Position numbers and translations under genes: made by a program | NCBI RefSeq assembly: GCF_018449545.1 | Contig: NZ_JAAVUR010000007.1 | Location: forward strand, 62,001-126,000 | From: Granulicella sp. dw_53 | GTDB taxonomy: Bacteria > Acidobacteriota > Terriglobia > Terriglobales > Acidobacteriaceae | Length of the DNA stretch: 64,000 bases | Direction: 5' to 3' | Shown: positions 52,187 to 61,871 of the stretch, one piece after another | Layout of the letters: every line of letters begins with the position of its first letter | Numbering within the stretch: the first letter of the stretch is position 1 | Notes under the pieces: generated by a model | What the model was told of the DNA's origin: nothing | The model's database searches: none | Seen by the model: only the letters and a program-made list of their open reading frames with translations

Positions 52187-52894
52187 ATGAATCGTAACCT
52201 AGTACTTGTCTCCGCCCTTGGCGCGGGATTGATGACCGCCGCCGGGGTAGCTCAGACTGCTCCCCAGGCACCTGCTGCTCCCGCAACCCAGGCCGCTCCC
52301 GCGGCTGCTCCGGTCGCCCCACAGGCTATTCCCGCGAAGATTGCGCTGGTAGCGTTCGAGCAGGCGGTGTTTGCGACGAACGAAGGCCAGAAGGCTGTGC
52401 AGGATGTCCAGAAGAAGTATGAGCCGAAGAAGGCCCAGATCGATACGCTGGCTCAAGAGGTCGAGTCTCTGAAGAAGCAGCTGCAGAGCGCTCCGGCTAC
52501 GCTGAGCGACGAAGAGCGTGCCTCGCGCCTGAAGGCGATCGATACGAAGGAAAAGCAGCTGAACCGCGATGCGGAAGATGCGCAGACGGCCTATAACGCT
52601 GATTTGCAAGAGGCTTATGCCAAGGTCGCACAGAAGGTTTCGGTTACGTTGAAAACTTATGTAGCCAACAACGGCTTCACGCTGCTGCTGGATGTGAGCA
52701 ATCAGCAGAGTGCTGTGATGTGGGCGGTACAGAATACCGATGTGACGCAGGCGGTTGTGGATGCTTACAACACCTCTTCGGGTGTGGCTGCTCCGGCTCC
52801 TTCGGCACCTTCGGCGGGACGCCCGGCGCGTCCGAGCGGAACGACTACGACGCCCCGGTCCACAACGCCCCGGCCTGCCACTCCTCCAAAATAG
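52187..52894 (+). CDS. OmpH/Skp-family periplasmic chaperone-like protein
   Basis: A 235-residue exported protein with signal peptide MNRNLVLVSALGAGLMTAAG and an Ala/Pro linker (APQAPAAPATQAAPAA). The Skp core is recognisable: KIALVAFEQAVFATNEGQKA, a long coiled coil (KKYEPKKAQIDTLAQEVESL to AQTAYNADLQEAYAKV) and the C-terminal strand NGFTLLLDVS. It should hold unfolded outer-membrane proteins in the periplasm, which suits a cell with many TonB receptors. The Pro/Thr/Arg-rich tail (TTTTPRSTTPRPATPP) is extra. The frame also runs back to 52085, with a ribosome-like GGTGGAG, so a 269-residue form cannot be excluded. A terminator follows. Confidence 0.84.
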   Translation: MNRNLVLVSALGAGLMTAAGVAQTAPQAPAAPATQAAPAAAPVAPQAIPAKIALVAFEQAVFATNEGQKAVQDVQKKYEPKKAQIDTLAQEVESLKKQLQSAPATLSDEERASRLKAIDTKEKQLNRDAEDAQTAYNADLQEAYAKVAQKVSVTLKTYVANNGFTLLLDVSNQQSAVMWAVQNTDVTQAVVDAYNTSSGVAAPAPSAPSAGRPARPSGTTTTPRSTTPRPATPPK

Positions 52895-52914
52895 TCGGGA
52901 ATTTGTTCCAGAGA

Positions 52915-52939
52915 GGAGCCCTTTCGAGGGCTCCTTTTT
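52915..52939 (+). terminator. Intrinsic terminator of the Skp/OmpH gene
   Basis: GGAGCCCT-ttcg-AGGGCTCC, a perfect 8-bp stem with a UUCG tetraloop, followed by TTTTT. It ends 45 bases after the stop codon. Confidence 0.93.
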
Positions 52940-52958
52940 GCGTGTGGTTTTCCGTTCA

Positions 52959-53167
52959 ATTCTGCACAGGTTTGTGGAAAAAACTGTGGATCCCGAAAAG
53001 GGACACGTCCGCCAGGGATAGTCAATGTCGGGCAAGATACATTAATGGCGAAAGATGGAGTCTCCGTAAAGGGTTGCTTTACAAGGATTTACAAGTCGAA
53101 ATTCAGGCGGGCAAAATTCCCGATTTGAAACTGAGGCAACGTTTGGACTTCCGTCGGCTTTCCACAG
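52959..53167 (+). other. DnaA-box-like motifs in a gene-free stretch
   Basis: The 450-base gap between the Skp terminator and lepA has one exact TGTGNAWAA site (TGTGGAAAA, 52973) and near matches TTCTGCACA (52960), TGTGGATCC (52985) and CTTTCCACA (53158). No AT-rich unwinding region or dnaA gene is near, so this is a weak cluster and not an origin call. No gene is seen here. Confidence 0.25.
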
Positions 53168-53389
53168 CTCGAGGTTACGATAGGGTTACAAAATGGATTT
53201 AGGTGTAGCCGATTATCGCCGGACCTTCGCCTGGCACTGTGTTCCATTTGACCTTTTCCTAGTGCTTGATCGGCAGATGTGCTGAGGAACTTTAGATTTA
53301 ATTCGCGGTGGGTCAATGATTTCCCGGAGATTCGCCGTCAACGCAGCGAATCGCCTGGGAGCTTTCTTTTTTAACGAAAGATTGTTGGG

Positions 53390-55192
53390 TTACTCTTCTC
53401 CGACTTTGAGGACGGCGAGGAAGGCTTCCTGTGGAATGTCTACTTTACCGATGCGCTTCATGCGCTTTTTGCCCTCTTTTTGCTTGTCGAGGAGCTTTTT
53501 CTTGCGGCTAATGTCTCCGCCGTAACATTTTGCGATTACGTTTTTGCGAATGGCGGTAACGGTCTCGCGGGCGATGACCTTGGAGCCGATGGCCGCCTGG
53601 ATCGCGACCTCGAACATCTGGCGGGGGATGAGTTCGCGCATCTTGGAGACGAGGGCGCGGCCACGCTGCTGGGCGAAGTCCTTATGAATGATGATGGAGA
53701 GGGCATCGACGGGGTCGCCGCCGATGAGGATATCCATCTTGACCATTGGGGAGATCCAGGTGCCGGAGAGGACGTAGTCGAGCGAGGCGTATCCGCGGGA
53801 GACGGTCTTGAGGCGGTCGTAGAAGTCGAGGACGATCTCGTTGAGCGGCAGTTCGTAGGTGATCATGACGCGGGTGTCGGAGACGTACTCCATGTTTTGC
53901 TGGCGGCCGCGCTTTTCTTCGACGAGTTTCAGGATTCCGCCGACGTACTCCTCGTTGGTGAGGATCTTGGCGATGATGACGGGCTCTTCGATCTGCTCGA
54001 TGTTGGAGGGATCGGGCCAGCGGGAGGGGTTGTCGACCTCGATGAGCGAGCCGTCGGTGAGGGTGATCTTGTAGCGGACGCCGGGTGCGGTGGTGATGAG
54101 GTCGAGGTCGTACTCGCGTTCGAGGCGCTCCTGAATGATCTCGAGGTGGAGGAGGCCGAGGAAGCCGCAGCGGAAGCCGAAGCCGAGGGCGACGGAGGAC
54201 TCGGGCTCGAAGGAGAAGGAGGCGTCGTTGAGGCGGAGCTTTTCGAGAGCGTCGCGGAGCATGGCGTGCTCGTGGGAGTCGACGGTGTAGAGACCGGCGA
54301 AGACCATGGACTTGATGTCTTCGAAGCCGGGCAGGGCTTCGGCGCAGGGGCGGTCGACCTCGGTGATGGTGTCGCCGACCTTGGTGTCGGCTACGTTCTT
54401 GATGGTGGCGACGAAGAAGCCGACTTCGCCGGCGGAGAGCTCGAGGATCTCGACGGGCTTAGGGGTCATGACGCCCATGGACTCGACCTCGAAGCGGCGG
54501 TCGTTGGACATCACCTTGATCTTCATGCCCTTGCGGAGCTTGCCGTTGATGATGCGGGCGAGGACGATGACGCCTTTGTAGGGGTCGAACCAGCTATCGA
54601 ATATGAGGGCCTGAAGCGGGGCGTCGGCCTCGCCTTTGGGGGGCGGAAGCAGGGTGACGACGGCTTCGAGGATGGAGGCTACGTTGAGGCCGGTCTTAGC
54701 GGAGACGGCGATGGCGTCGTCGGCGGGCAGGCCTACGGATTTCTCGATCATCTCCTTGGTGCGCTCGATGTCGGCGCTGGGGAGGTCGATCTTGTTGATG
54801 ATAGGGATGATCTCGAGCCCGTTGGAGATGGCGAGATAGGCGTTGGCGAGAGTCTGGGCCTCTACGCCCTGGCTGGCGTCGACGACGAGGAGGGCGCCTT
54901 CGCAGGAGGCGAGGGAGCGGGAGACCTCGTAGGAGAAGTCGACGTGGCCGGGAGTGTCGATGAGGTTGAGCTGGTAGGTCTCGCCGTCGGCGGCCTGGTA
55001 CATCATGCGGACGGTGTGGGCCTTGATGGTGATGCCGCGCTCGCGTTCAAGGTCCATGGCGTCAAGGACCTGCGCCTGCATCTCACGCGCGGTGAGGGAG
55101 CCGGTGAGCTCGAGGAGCCTGTCGGAGAGGGTGGACTTGCCGTGGTCGATGTGCGCGATGATCGCGAAGTTGCGGATGTGGCTTGGATCCAT
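53390..55192 (-). CDS. lepA: Elongation factor 4 (LepA)
   Basis: A 600-residue ribosomal GTPase that back-translocates or remodels stalled and assembling ribosomes. G motifs are intact: AHIDHGKST (G1, near 13-21), [10 protein letters not shown] (G2), [10 protein letters not shown] (G3) and [10 protein letters not shown] (G4), then the EF4-specific middle and C-terminus ending [20 protein letters not shown]. Length matches the family exactly. Start ATG 55192 gives the usual LepA opening ([20 protein letters not shown]). It is divergent from the second TonB receptor gene, with 125 bases between starts. Confidence 0.98.
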   Translation of the reverse strand: MDPSHIRNFAIIAHIDHGKSTLSDRLLELTGSLTAREMQAQVLDAMDLERERGITIKAHTVRMMYQAADGETYQLNLIDTPGHVDFSYEVSRSLASCEGALLVVDASQGVEAQTLANAYLAISNGLEIIPIINKIDLPSADIERTKEMIEKSVGLPADDAIAVSAKTGLNVASILEAVVTLLPPPKGEADAPLQALIFDSWFDPYKGVIVLARIINGKLRKGMKIKVMSNDRRFEVESMGVMTPKPVEILELSAGEVGFFVATIKNVADTKVGDTITEVDRPCAEALPGFEDIKSMVFAGLYTVDSHEHAMLRDALEKLRLNDASFSFEPESSVALGFGFRCGFLGLLHLEIIQERLEREYDLDLITTAPGVRYKITLTDGSLIEVDNPSRWPDPSNIEQIEEPVIIAKILTNEEYVGGILKLVEEKRGRQQNMEYVSDTRVMITYELPLNEIVLDFYDRLKTVSRGYASLDYVLSGTWISPMVKMDILIGGDPVDALSIIIHKDFAQQRGRALVSKMRELIPRQMFEVAIQAAIGSKVIARETVTAIRKNVIAKCYGGDISRKKKLLDKQKEGKKRMKRIGKVDIPQEAFLAVLKVGEE

Positions 55193-55317
55193 TGGAAGCG
55201 GGGTTCTCAGTAGCTATCTTAACACTGCGGCTGGATAGGCCCGAGCGTGCCCTATTGATTAGCTATTTATCGAAATGTCACAGTATTGAAACATCACCCG
55301 CCGAAACTCCGGGTTAT

Positions 55318-58300
55318 ATGAAAATCTTAAATGTGGTTTGCAGGGTTGCCCTGCTGTCGAGCGTCGGCGTGTGCTCGTTGTGGGCGCAGATAACTACGAC
55401 TCGTTTGACTGGAACGGTGACGGACGCCTCGGGAGCTTCGCTGGCGAAGGCGCAGGTGACGATCACGAATGAGCGCACGGGCGCACAACGGGTCGTGATG
55501 ACGAATGAGGATGGGTCTTTTATCGCGGTCTCGCTTCCACCTTCTGAGTATGACGTAAAGGTTGTTGCCGATGGATTTGCCGGGACCGAGGTTAAGGACC
55601 TGGTGCTTGGCGTCGGACAAGCGGCGACGCATGATTTCTCACTGGCGGTTGCGGGAAGCGAGTCCAAGGTAACGGTGGATGCGGGCGAGATGGTGGCTCT
55701 GGACACCTCCTCGGCGAAGATCGGCGGGAATGTGGCGAGCCGAGAGATCGCGAATCTGCCGATCAACGGACGGCAGATCTCGCAGCTTTATCTGCTGGTG
55801 CCGGGTGCGACGAACGCGGGGACGGGGACGTTCGACAATATTCGGTTCTCGGGGCGGGCGGTGGAGCAGAACATTATCCGGCTGGATGGGATCGAGGCGA
55901 CTTCGATCATCGATACCTCTCCGGGTAACTTGAACGGCGAGCTGACCTCGTTGTTCCGGCTGCAGCAGTCGCTGGAGGCGGTGCAGGAGTTCCGGGTCGA
56001 CTCTTCGAGCTATCCGGCGGAGATGGGGACCGGGACGGGCGGGCAGATCAGCTTCATTACGAAGTCGGGAAGCAACCGGGCGCATGGATCGGTGTTCGAG
56101 TATGGCCGGAATGACTTTTTCGATGCGCGGAACACTTTCAATCGACGGAATACCACCGGGAACTCGCCGAAGTTTCGGCTGAATCAGTTTGGTGGGTCGT
56201 TTGGCGGGCCGATTGTGAAGGACAAGCTGTTCGGGTTTGCGAACTATGAAGGGCTGCGGCAGATATGGGCTGCGCCTTACTCGCAGGCGACGCTGAGCAA
56301 CTATGCGAAGTCGCAGATCTCGGCTTCGAGTCCGGTGTTTCCGGTGCTGGCGGCGTTTCCGACCGATCCTTTCAGCCTCGCGAGCGAGCAGGCCGCCGGT
56401 ACGTTGCAGCAGACGGTGACGGTTGTGGGGAAGAACAAGATCAACGAGGACTTTGGCGCGATCCGGTTCGACTATCACATCAACGACCGCTTCAGCATGT
56501 ATGCGCGGTACAACCGCGATCAGGGAACCTCGGTGCAGGTGCAGGATGCTTCGCTGAGCCAGTTCGGCCAGGTGGCGGTTCCGCAGAACGGCGTGTTGGC
56601 GCTGAACCAAGTATGGTCGCCGCGGATCTTCAACGAGACCAAGTTCGGCTACAACGGCATCAAGGAGCGGGTGCTGGGCATCGCGGGGCCGAGTCCGTCG
56701 GCGGATCTGAGCCGCGCGCGTATCGCTATCGCGGGCTTGACGAACGTTGGATCGCTGATCAGTCTTTCGAGCTCGTTCAATGGCGTGGGCGCGCCCTATA
56801 CCGGCCAGACCTTCTCGTATATCGACAATCTGTCCGTCGTGCGGGGCAGGCATAGTTTGAAGTTCGGGGTGGAGGTTCGTCCGATCTCGCTCTATAACAA
56901 CCAGATCGGCGGAACGACCTATACCTACAACTCCATTGGGACGTTTATCACCAATGCTCCGAGCCAGATTCAGTTCTTCGGCGACCTGAGTGACCTTAGC
57001 CCGTTCACCGGGTTGAGCGGCAATGCGCAGGTGAAGCAGAGCTACTACATCGGCTACGCGCAGGATGAGTGGAAGCTGCGGCCGAATCTTACCTTGAGCT
57101 TTGGGCTGCGGTATGAGTACTTCTCTCCGCTGCATGAGGTTCGGAACAAGAACGTGGTCTTCGACATGACGCAGGGGACGATCCTTCCGAAGTTCGCGGG
57201 CGATTGGTACAAGAGCTCGAAGGCGAACCTTGGGCCGCGTCTGGCGTTGACGTGGGCTCCGCGGGCGTTGAACAACGAGACGGTGATCCGGATTGGTGGC
57301 GGCGTGTTCTACGGACCGGGTCAGACGGAGGACCAGATTCAGCCGGAGGCGAATGACCGGGTGAGCCGGACGTTTACCTCGGGCAAGGTGTATCCGATCA
57401 ATCCGGCGTCAGATGTGTATGCCGGGTATGACATCAACAGCCCAACGCTGGGCTTCCAGCCCCGTGCGTATGCACCGGGATACAGGGTGCCGGAGCGGGT
57501 GACGACGTATACGGCTTCGGTGCAGCAGCAGTTGCCGGGACAGATGCAGTTCATGGTGGCGTATGTCGGATCGACGGGGCGAAATTTATTCCTGCGGTCG
57601 ATTACGAACCTGATCACGAGCGTGACGACGAATTCTGCGACCGGTGTCGGTACGGCGGTGCGGCAGTTCGGCGGGAGGTTCGCGGAGATCGACTACAAGA
57701 CGTCGGGCGGCACGGACCAGTACCACTCTCTGCAGTCGACCTTGCAGCGGCGTTTTGCGCGTGGCCTTTCGATGGGCGCGCAGTACACCTGGGCGAAGGA
57801 GCTGGGGACGTCGAGCGGATCGAACGAGGCGACGACCTCGCAGAGTCCGTACAACTTCCTGCTGGACTATGGACGCGGAACGTTCGACATACGACATACG
57901 CTCAACGCGACGGTGCTGTACGACCTGCCGTTCGGACATGGCAGAGCGCACTCGTTCTCGGGGCCGATGGATGTGGTCGCGGGAGGCTGGCAGGTGGGCG
58001 GGATTGTGAACTTCCGCAGCGGCGTGCCGATCGATGTGCTGATCACGCGGCCGGACCTGTCGTATGTAGGCAAGCCGGGAACGTCGGTTGCAGGACAGAC
58101 CTTCGCCTCGCCGGTGTTGATCGGCGGCGTGGTGCAGACGACGGCGGTGGCAAACGTTCCAGGTGGCGGCAACTCGCGGAATATTCGCCGGCCGGATGTG
58201 GTGCCGGGTGTGAATCCATACCTGAAGTCGGGCAAGCAGTTCCTGAATCCGGCGGCGTTTACGACTCCGGCTGCGGGATCTTTCGGCAATGCGCGGAGAA

Positions 58301-58611
58301 ACGACTATACGGGGCCGGTGTTGTCGCAGTTGGATATGACGCTGAGCAAGTCGGTGCGGGTGTATGAGGGATATAGCCTCGACTTCCACGCGGACGCTTA
58401 CAACGTGCTGAACAAGCCGAACTATGCGAATCCGGGAACGGTACGTCTGAACCAGACGCTGGCGACCGCGCCGGGGAATGGAGCGCAGCCGGGAACGCCG
58501 TTCACGCTGAGCAATGCAGGATCGTTCGGACAACTGACGTCTACTGTGGGCAATCAGGTAGGCATCGGAGCGAACCGGCAGATCCAGTTGTCGCTGCGGC
58601 TCTTGTTCTAA
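55318..58611 (+). CDS. TonB-dependent receptor, Oar-like with carboxypeptidase-regulatory domain
   Basis: About 1097 residues; the ATG at 55318 begins a signal peptide (MKILNVVCRVALLSSVGVCS), and the longer frame to 55183 overlaps lepA. It has the carboxypeptidase-regulatory domain (about 25-110; TTRLTGTVTDASGASLAKAQ, NEDGSFIAVSLPPSEYDVKV), a plug (SREIANLPINGRQISQLYLL) and a long barrel (RVDSSSYPAEMGTGTGGQIS, RFRLNQFGGSFGGPIVKDKL in part) that ends IQLSLRLLF. This is the acidobacterial Oar-like type. Substrate cannot be inferred; neighbours are housekeeping and cell-wall genes. A terminator follows at 58635. Confidence 0.92.
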   Translation: MKILNVVCRVALLSSVGVCSLWAQITTTRLTGTVTDASGASLAKAQVTITNERTGAQRVVMTNEDGSFIAVSLPPSEYDVKVVADGFAGTEVKDLVLGVGQAATHDFSLAVAGSESKVTVDAGEMVALDTSSAKIGGNVASREIANLPINGRQISQLYLLVPGATNAGTGTFDNIRFSGRAVEQNIIRLDGIEATSIIDTSPGNLNGELTSLFRLQQSLEAVQEFRVDSSSYPAEMGTGTGGQISFITKSGSNRAHGSVFEYGRNDFFDARNTFNRRNTTGNSPKFRLNQFGGSFGGPIVKDKLFGFANYEGLRQIWAAPYSQATLSNYAKSQISASSPVFPVLAAFPTDPFSLASEQAAGTLQQTVTVVGKNKINEDFGAIRFDYHINDRFSMYARYNRDQGTSVQVQDASLSQFGQVAVPQNGVLALNQVWSPRIFNETKFGYNGIKERVLGIAGPSPSADLSRARIAIAGLTNVGSLISLSSSFNGVGAPYTGQTFSYIDNLSVVRGRHSLKFGVEVRPISLYNNQIGGTTYTYNSIGTFITNAPSQIQFFGDLSDLSPFTGLSGNAQVKQSYYIGYAQDEWKLRPNLTLSFGLRYEYFSPLHEVRNKNVVFDMTQGTILPKFAGDWYKSSKANLGPRLALTWAPRALNNETVIRIGGGVFYGPGQTEDQIQPEANDRVSRTFTSGKVYPINPASDVYAGYDINSPTLGFQPRAYAPGYRVPERVTTYTASVQQQLPGQMQFMVAYVGSTGRNLFLRSITNLITSVTTNSATGVGTAVRQFGGRFAEIDYKTSGGTDQYHSLQSTLQRRFARGLSMGAQYTWAKELGTSSGSNEATTSQSPYNFLLDYGRGTFDIRHTLNATVLYDLPFGHGRAHSFSGPMDVVAGGWQVGGIVNFRSGVPIDVLITRPDLSYVGKPGTSVAGQTFASPVLIGGVVQTTAVANVPGGGNSRNIRRPDVVPGVNPYLKSGKQFLNPAAFTTPAAGSFGNARRNDYTGPVLSQLDMTLSKSVRVYEGYSLDFHADAYNVLNKPNYANPGTVRLNQTLATAPGNGAQPGTPFTLSNAGSFGQLTSTVGNQVGIGANRQIQLSLRLLF

Positions 58612-58634
58612 AGACACTGGTAAGAAGCAAGCAG

Positions 58635-58667
58635 AAGGGCATTCACGCGAGTTGCGTGGGTGCCCTT
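58635..58667 (+). terminator. Terminator after the second TonB receptor
   Basis: AAGGGCA and TGCCCTT with an inner ACGC/GCGT pair, followed by TTGTTGCGTT, 23 bases after the stop. Confidence 0.65.
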
Positions 58668-58852
58668 TGTTGCGTTGGGTAGGTGCGTTCGATTTACGCA
58701 GTGGAGTTTGTCTCGCATGAGATTGCGTCGCGATGATGGCGATGCGGACGTCGCGATGCAAGAGTTGGAGGTTGAGCTGATCGAGTTTGCGTGTTCCTTT
58801 ATGGCTTAGGGACGCATTTGTCGGCTGCGCGTCTTACAATGAGCAAGGACGA

Positions 58853-60724
58853 ATGGCGCGGACAAGTTTAGAAGAGATGATGCGACGGGTAATGTTGGTG
58901 GCGGCTTGTGTGCCTTTGGCGCTGCTGACGGGATGTCCGCAGAAGGATGCCGCCACTTCCGGGAAGATGCCCGCGCAGGCTACGGCGCCCACCGCAACGC
59001 AGAACAACGGAGCAGCCGCGGGTGGAGCGGCGGCAACGACGACGACGGGGCAGTCAGTCGACAACGCCGCGAAGGCCTACAAGGCACAGCAGATTATCAA
59101 TCAGGCGGAGCAGGCGTATCGCAGCGGCGTGGAGAACTATCGCGCGGGACGGCTGGATGCGGCGCGGCTGGACTTCGACACCGCGGTAGATGGATTGCTG
59201 ACCAGCGGGATGGATCTGAAGGGCGATGAACAGCTCTCGGACGAGTTTACGCATCTGCTGGACGCGGTGAACTCGCTGGAGATGTCGGCGCTGAAGCAGG
59301 GGAATGGATTTTCGCCGACGCTGGAGGAGGCGCCGCTCGATGCCGCGAACGAGGTGACGTTTGCGCCGAACGCGGAGCTGACGGCGAAGCTGGCGGCAGA
59401 GTTGAAGACGACGCAGTCGGACTTTCCGCTGGTGGTGAACAACTATGTGGCGGGCTTCATCAGCTACTTCACCAACTCACAGGGCGGTCATGCGCATCTG
59501 CTGCGGTCGCTGGAGCGGGCGGGGAAGTACAAGGAGATGATCTCGAAGAACCTGCTGGAGCAAGGCGTTCCGCAGGACCTCATCTACCTGGCGGTAGCGG
59601 AGTCGGGCTTCCAGCCGCAGGCGCTGAATGCGCGGTCGGGTGCGGGTGGGATGTGGCAGTTCATGCCAACGGGTGCGTACGGACTGGCGCGCAACGGGTG
59701 GTTCGATGAGCGCTTCGATCCGGAGAAGTCTTCGGTGGCGTACGCGAAGTATATGAAGATGCTGTACAACCAGTTCGGCGACTGGTACCTGGCGATGGCG
59801 GCGTACAACTGGGGGCCGGGCAATGTGCAGCGCGCGGTGATGAAGACCGGATACGCCGACTTCTGGGAGCTGTACCGGCGCAACGTGCTGCCAGCCGAGA
59901 CGAAGAACTATGTGCCGGGTATCATCGCGGCGATCATCATGGCGAAGAATCCAGAGCAGTACCGGCTGGACAAGATGGTGCCAGAGGCGGCGGTGATCTC
60001 CGATACGGTGAGCGTGGACTATGCCATCGACCTGCGATTGGTTGCGGATGTGACGGATGCCTCGCTGCCGGAGATCGTGGCGCTGAATCCCAGCCTGCTG
60101 CGCATGACGACGCCGCGGGACATGATGTTTGACCTGCATCTGCCGATAGGGACGAAGGACACGTTCGCCGAGCGCATCAAAGATATTCCCGAAGACAAGC
60201 GGACGAGCTGGCGGTTCCATGTGATGAAGAACGGGGAGACGCTGGATGGAGTCGCGACGGCGCTGCACGGGAGGGCGAGCGAGATCGCAGCCGTCAATGG
60301 AGTCGACGCGGGACTGACCGTGGCTCCGGGAGACGAGCTGGTCGTGCCAGTGGCGACGGTCGCGAGCACCGCGCGGACGCAGCGCTACACGGTTCGGCGG
60401 AGCGATACGCTGGTGACGGTGGCGGATCGATTTAATATTTCGGTCGACGAGCTACGGAGTTGGAATCATCTGCGCTCGAGTACGTTAAGTGCAGGGCAGA
60501 GTTTAAATGTCGCGGCTCCGGTTCGGCTTGGTCCGGTGACGCGAGTACGCGCGAAACGCGCGCGTGGCGCGGCTGGATCGTCGAGGTCGAAAGGCGTTGA
60601 AGCGAAGGGATCTGCAGTGAAGAAAGGCGGTGGAGCGAAGAGTAGCTCGAAGTCTGCATCTAAGAATTCGAGTGGAAAGGCAGCGAGTGCGTCGACAAAA
60701 AAGAGGTCGAAAGCTGCACGATAA
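58853..60724 (+). CDS. MltD-like lytic transglycosylase lipoprotein with LysM domains
   Basis: About 623 residues. A lipoprotein signal (VMLVAACVPLALLTGC, Cys at the end of the lipobox) anchors it in a membrane. The SLT domain has LIYLAVAESGFQPQALNARS (catalytic Glu), GAGGMWQFMPTGAYGLARNG and LAMAAYNWGPGNVQRAV, as in MltD-type enzymes that cut the glycan strand of peptidoglycan. Two LysM-like modules follow (FHVMKNGETLDGVATALHGR; YTVRRSDTLVTVADRFNISV). The last 90 residues are Lys/Ser/Arg-rich (KKGGGAKSSSKSASKNSSGK), which is odd for the family and similar in flavour to the next protein. The start is uncertain among ATG 58853, 58877 and 58880. Confidence 0.9.
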   Translation: MARTSLEEMMRRVMLVAACVPLALLTGCPQKDAATSGKMPAQATAPTATQNNGAAAGGAAATTTTGQSVDNAAKAYKAQQIINQAEQAYRSGVENYRAGRLDAARLDFDTAVDGLLTSGMDLKGDEQLSDEFTHLLDAVNSLEMSALKQGNGFSPTLEEAPLDAANEVTFAPNAELTAKLAAELKTTQSDFPLVVNNYVAGFISYFTNSQGGHAHLLRSLERAGKYKEMISKNLLEQGVPQDLIYLAVAESGFQPQALNARSGAGGMWQFMPTGAYGLARNGWFDERFDPEKSSVAYAKYMKMLYNQFGDWYLAMAAYNWGPGNVQRAVMKTGYADFWELYRRNVLPAETKNYVPGIIAAIIMAKNPEQYRLDKMVPEAAVISDTVSVDYAIDLRLVADVTDASLPEIVALNPSLLRMTTPRDMMFDLHLPIGTKDTFAERIKDIPEDKRTSWRFHVMKNGETLDGVATALHGRASEIAAVNGVDAGLTVAPGDELVVPVATVASTARTQRYTVRRSDTLVTVADRFNISVDELRSWNHLRSSTLSAGQSLNVAAPVRLGPVTRVRAKRARGAAGSSRSKGVEAKGSAVKKGGGAKSSSKSASKNSSGKAASASTKKRSKAAR

Positions 60725-60739
60725 GACACCTCAATAAAA

Positions 60740-60775
60740 AGAGTGCTTGCCTTCGGTAGCGGACGGATGCACTCT
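60740..60775 (+). terminator. Weak terminator-like hairpin after the transglycosylase gene
   Basis: AGAGTGC and GCACTCT pair over a 22-base loop with A-rich left and ATT right flank. It only partly separates the two basic-tailed proteins. Confidence 0.4.
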
Positions 60776-60878
60776 ATTGCTAGAATCGTGCGCGACGTGG
60801 AGCACAATTCCGTTGCATGCAGGACCGATGTGGCGGAGAGATGAAGCGAGCAATCAGAGAAGACCAGGGGATTAGAGA

Positions 60879-61784
60879 ATGATGTTCGATGAACCGATCA
60901 AGCTGTATGCATCCGCTGCCGATGAGGATCACGACCTCGGCGACGACATGGATGACGATCGCCACCACTTCGATGATGACGACGAAGAAGAGGAGGTCAC
61001 GATGACCTCCGACGACGACGATGACGACGAACTGGATGAGGACGACGACGAAGAGGATGACAAACTCTTCTCGGGCGAGCATGCGGAAGACGCAAAGGTC
61101 TTCGCTCCTCCCTCAAGCCCGGTCGGCAACTACACGCCCGCGGAGACGGAGTCTGTGCTGCCGGTGACGAGCGAGACGGAAGCTCCGGTGGCAGTGAAGT
61201 CCACGAAGAGCGTGAAGGCCGCGGCGAAGAAAGCTGCGGCAAAGAAGGCCGTTCCCGCCAAGACGGTTGCCGCGGTGACTAAGGCTGTCCCGGCGAAGTC
61301 TGCACCGTTGAAGAAAGCTGTCCCTGCCAAGAAGACTGTCGCTGCCAAAAAGACCGCACCTGCGAAGAAGGCCGTCGTGAAGGCTGTAGCGAAGAAGACC
61401 GTCGCGAAGAAGGCTGTAGCGAAAAAGGCGGTAGCCAAGAAGGTGGTAGCCAAGAAGGCTCCGGCCAAGAAGAGTGTGACGAAGAAAGCCGCCACCAAAA
61501 CGATATTGAGATCTGCCGCGAAGAAGTCCAGTGCTCTACGCGGCGGTAAGGTCGCCTCTAAAAAGGCGGCCGGCACCAAGAGCACTGCCAGCAGTAAAAA
61601 ATCAATGAAGAGAGGTATTACCTTGGCAACCAAGAAAGCAGCAGCAAAGAAGTCTCCCGCAAAGAAGGCCGTAGCAAAGAAGGCTCCTGCAAAGAAGGCC
61701 GTAGCGAAGAAGGCCCCGGCAAAGAAGGCAGCAGCAAAGAAGTCCCCCGCAAAGAAGGCAGCAAAGAAGTCCGCAAAGAAGTAA
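60879..61784 (+). CDS. Bipolar histone H1-like protein: acidic N-terminus, Lys/Ala-rich C-terminus
   Basis: A 301-residue low-complexity protein. Residues about 15-62 are almost only Asp and Glu (DDMDDDRHHFDDDDEEEEV, DDDDDDELDEDDDEEDD). A neutral linker (SSPVGNYTPAETESVLPVTS) follows, then about 195 residues of AKKAVAKK, PAKKAPAKK and AKKSPAKK repeats like eukaryotic H1 tails and bacterial HctB/BpH1 proteins. The basic half should bind DNA or RNA; the acidic half could shield it or interact in cis. A strong bidirectional terminator follows. No ribosome site is obvious, but the purine-rich AGAGA precedes the ATG. Confidence 0.83.
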   Translation: MMFDEPIKLYASAADEDHDLGDDMDDDRHHFDDDDEEEEVTMTSDDDDDDELDEDDDEEDDKLFSGEHAEDAKVFAPPSSPVGNYTPAETESVLPVTSETEAPVAVKSTKSVKAAAKKAAAKKAVPAKTVAAVTKAVPAKSAPLKKAVPAKKTVAAKKTAPAKKAVVKAVAKKTVAKKAVAKKAVAKKVVAKKAPAKKSVTKKAATKTILRSAAKKSSALRGGKVASKKAAGTKSTASSKKSMKRGITLATKKAAAKKSPAKKAVAKKAPAKKAVAKKAPAKKAAAKKSPAKKAAKKSAKK

Positions 61785-61800
61785 CTCGTAGCTAAGGCAA

Positions 61801-61844
61801 GCAAAAAGGCCCGGTCTGCTCATTGAGCGCCCGGGCCTTTTTGC
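61801..61844 (+). terminator. Bidirectional terminator between the histone-like and peroxiredoxin genes
   Basis: A 14-bp perfect stem, GCAAAAAGGCCCGG and CCGGGCCTTTTTGC, around 16 bases. The A tract on the left and T tract on the right make it work for both convergent genes. Confidence 0.93.
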
Positions 61845-61871
61845 GTCTGGAGATAAGTTTGGAAGCGACGG

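Noticed and set aside
52959..53167. Replication origin
   Set aside because: Too few exact DnaA boxes, no AT-rich unwinding element and no dnaA, dnaN or gidA neighbour.
53480..55213. 577-residue plus-strand frame opposite lepA
   Set aside because: LepA on the minus strand is unmistakable; this frame is a compositional shadow without domains.
55639..57135. 498-residue minus-strand frame opposite the TonB receptor gene
   Set aside because: Arg-rich antisense frame; the plus-strand receptor explains the region.
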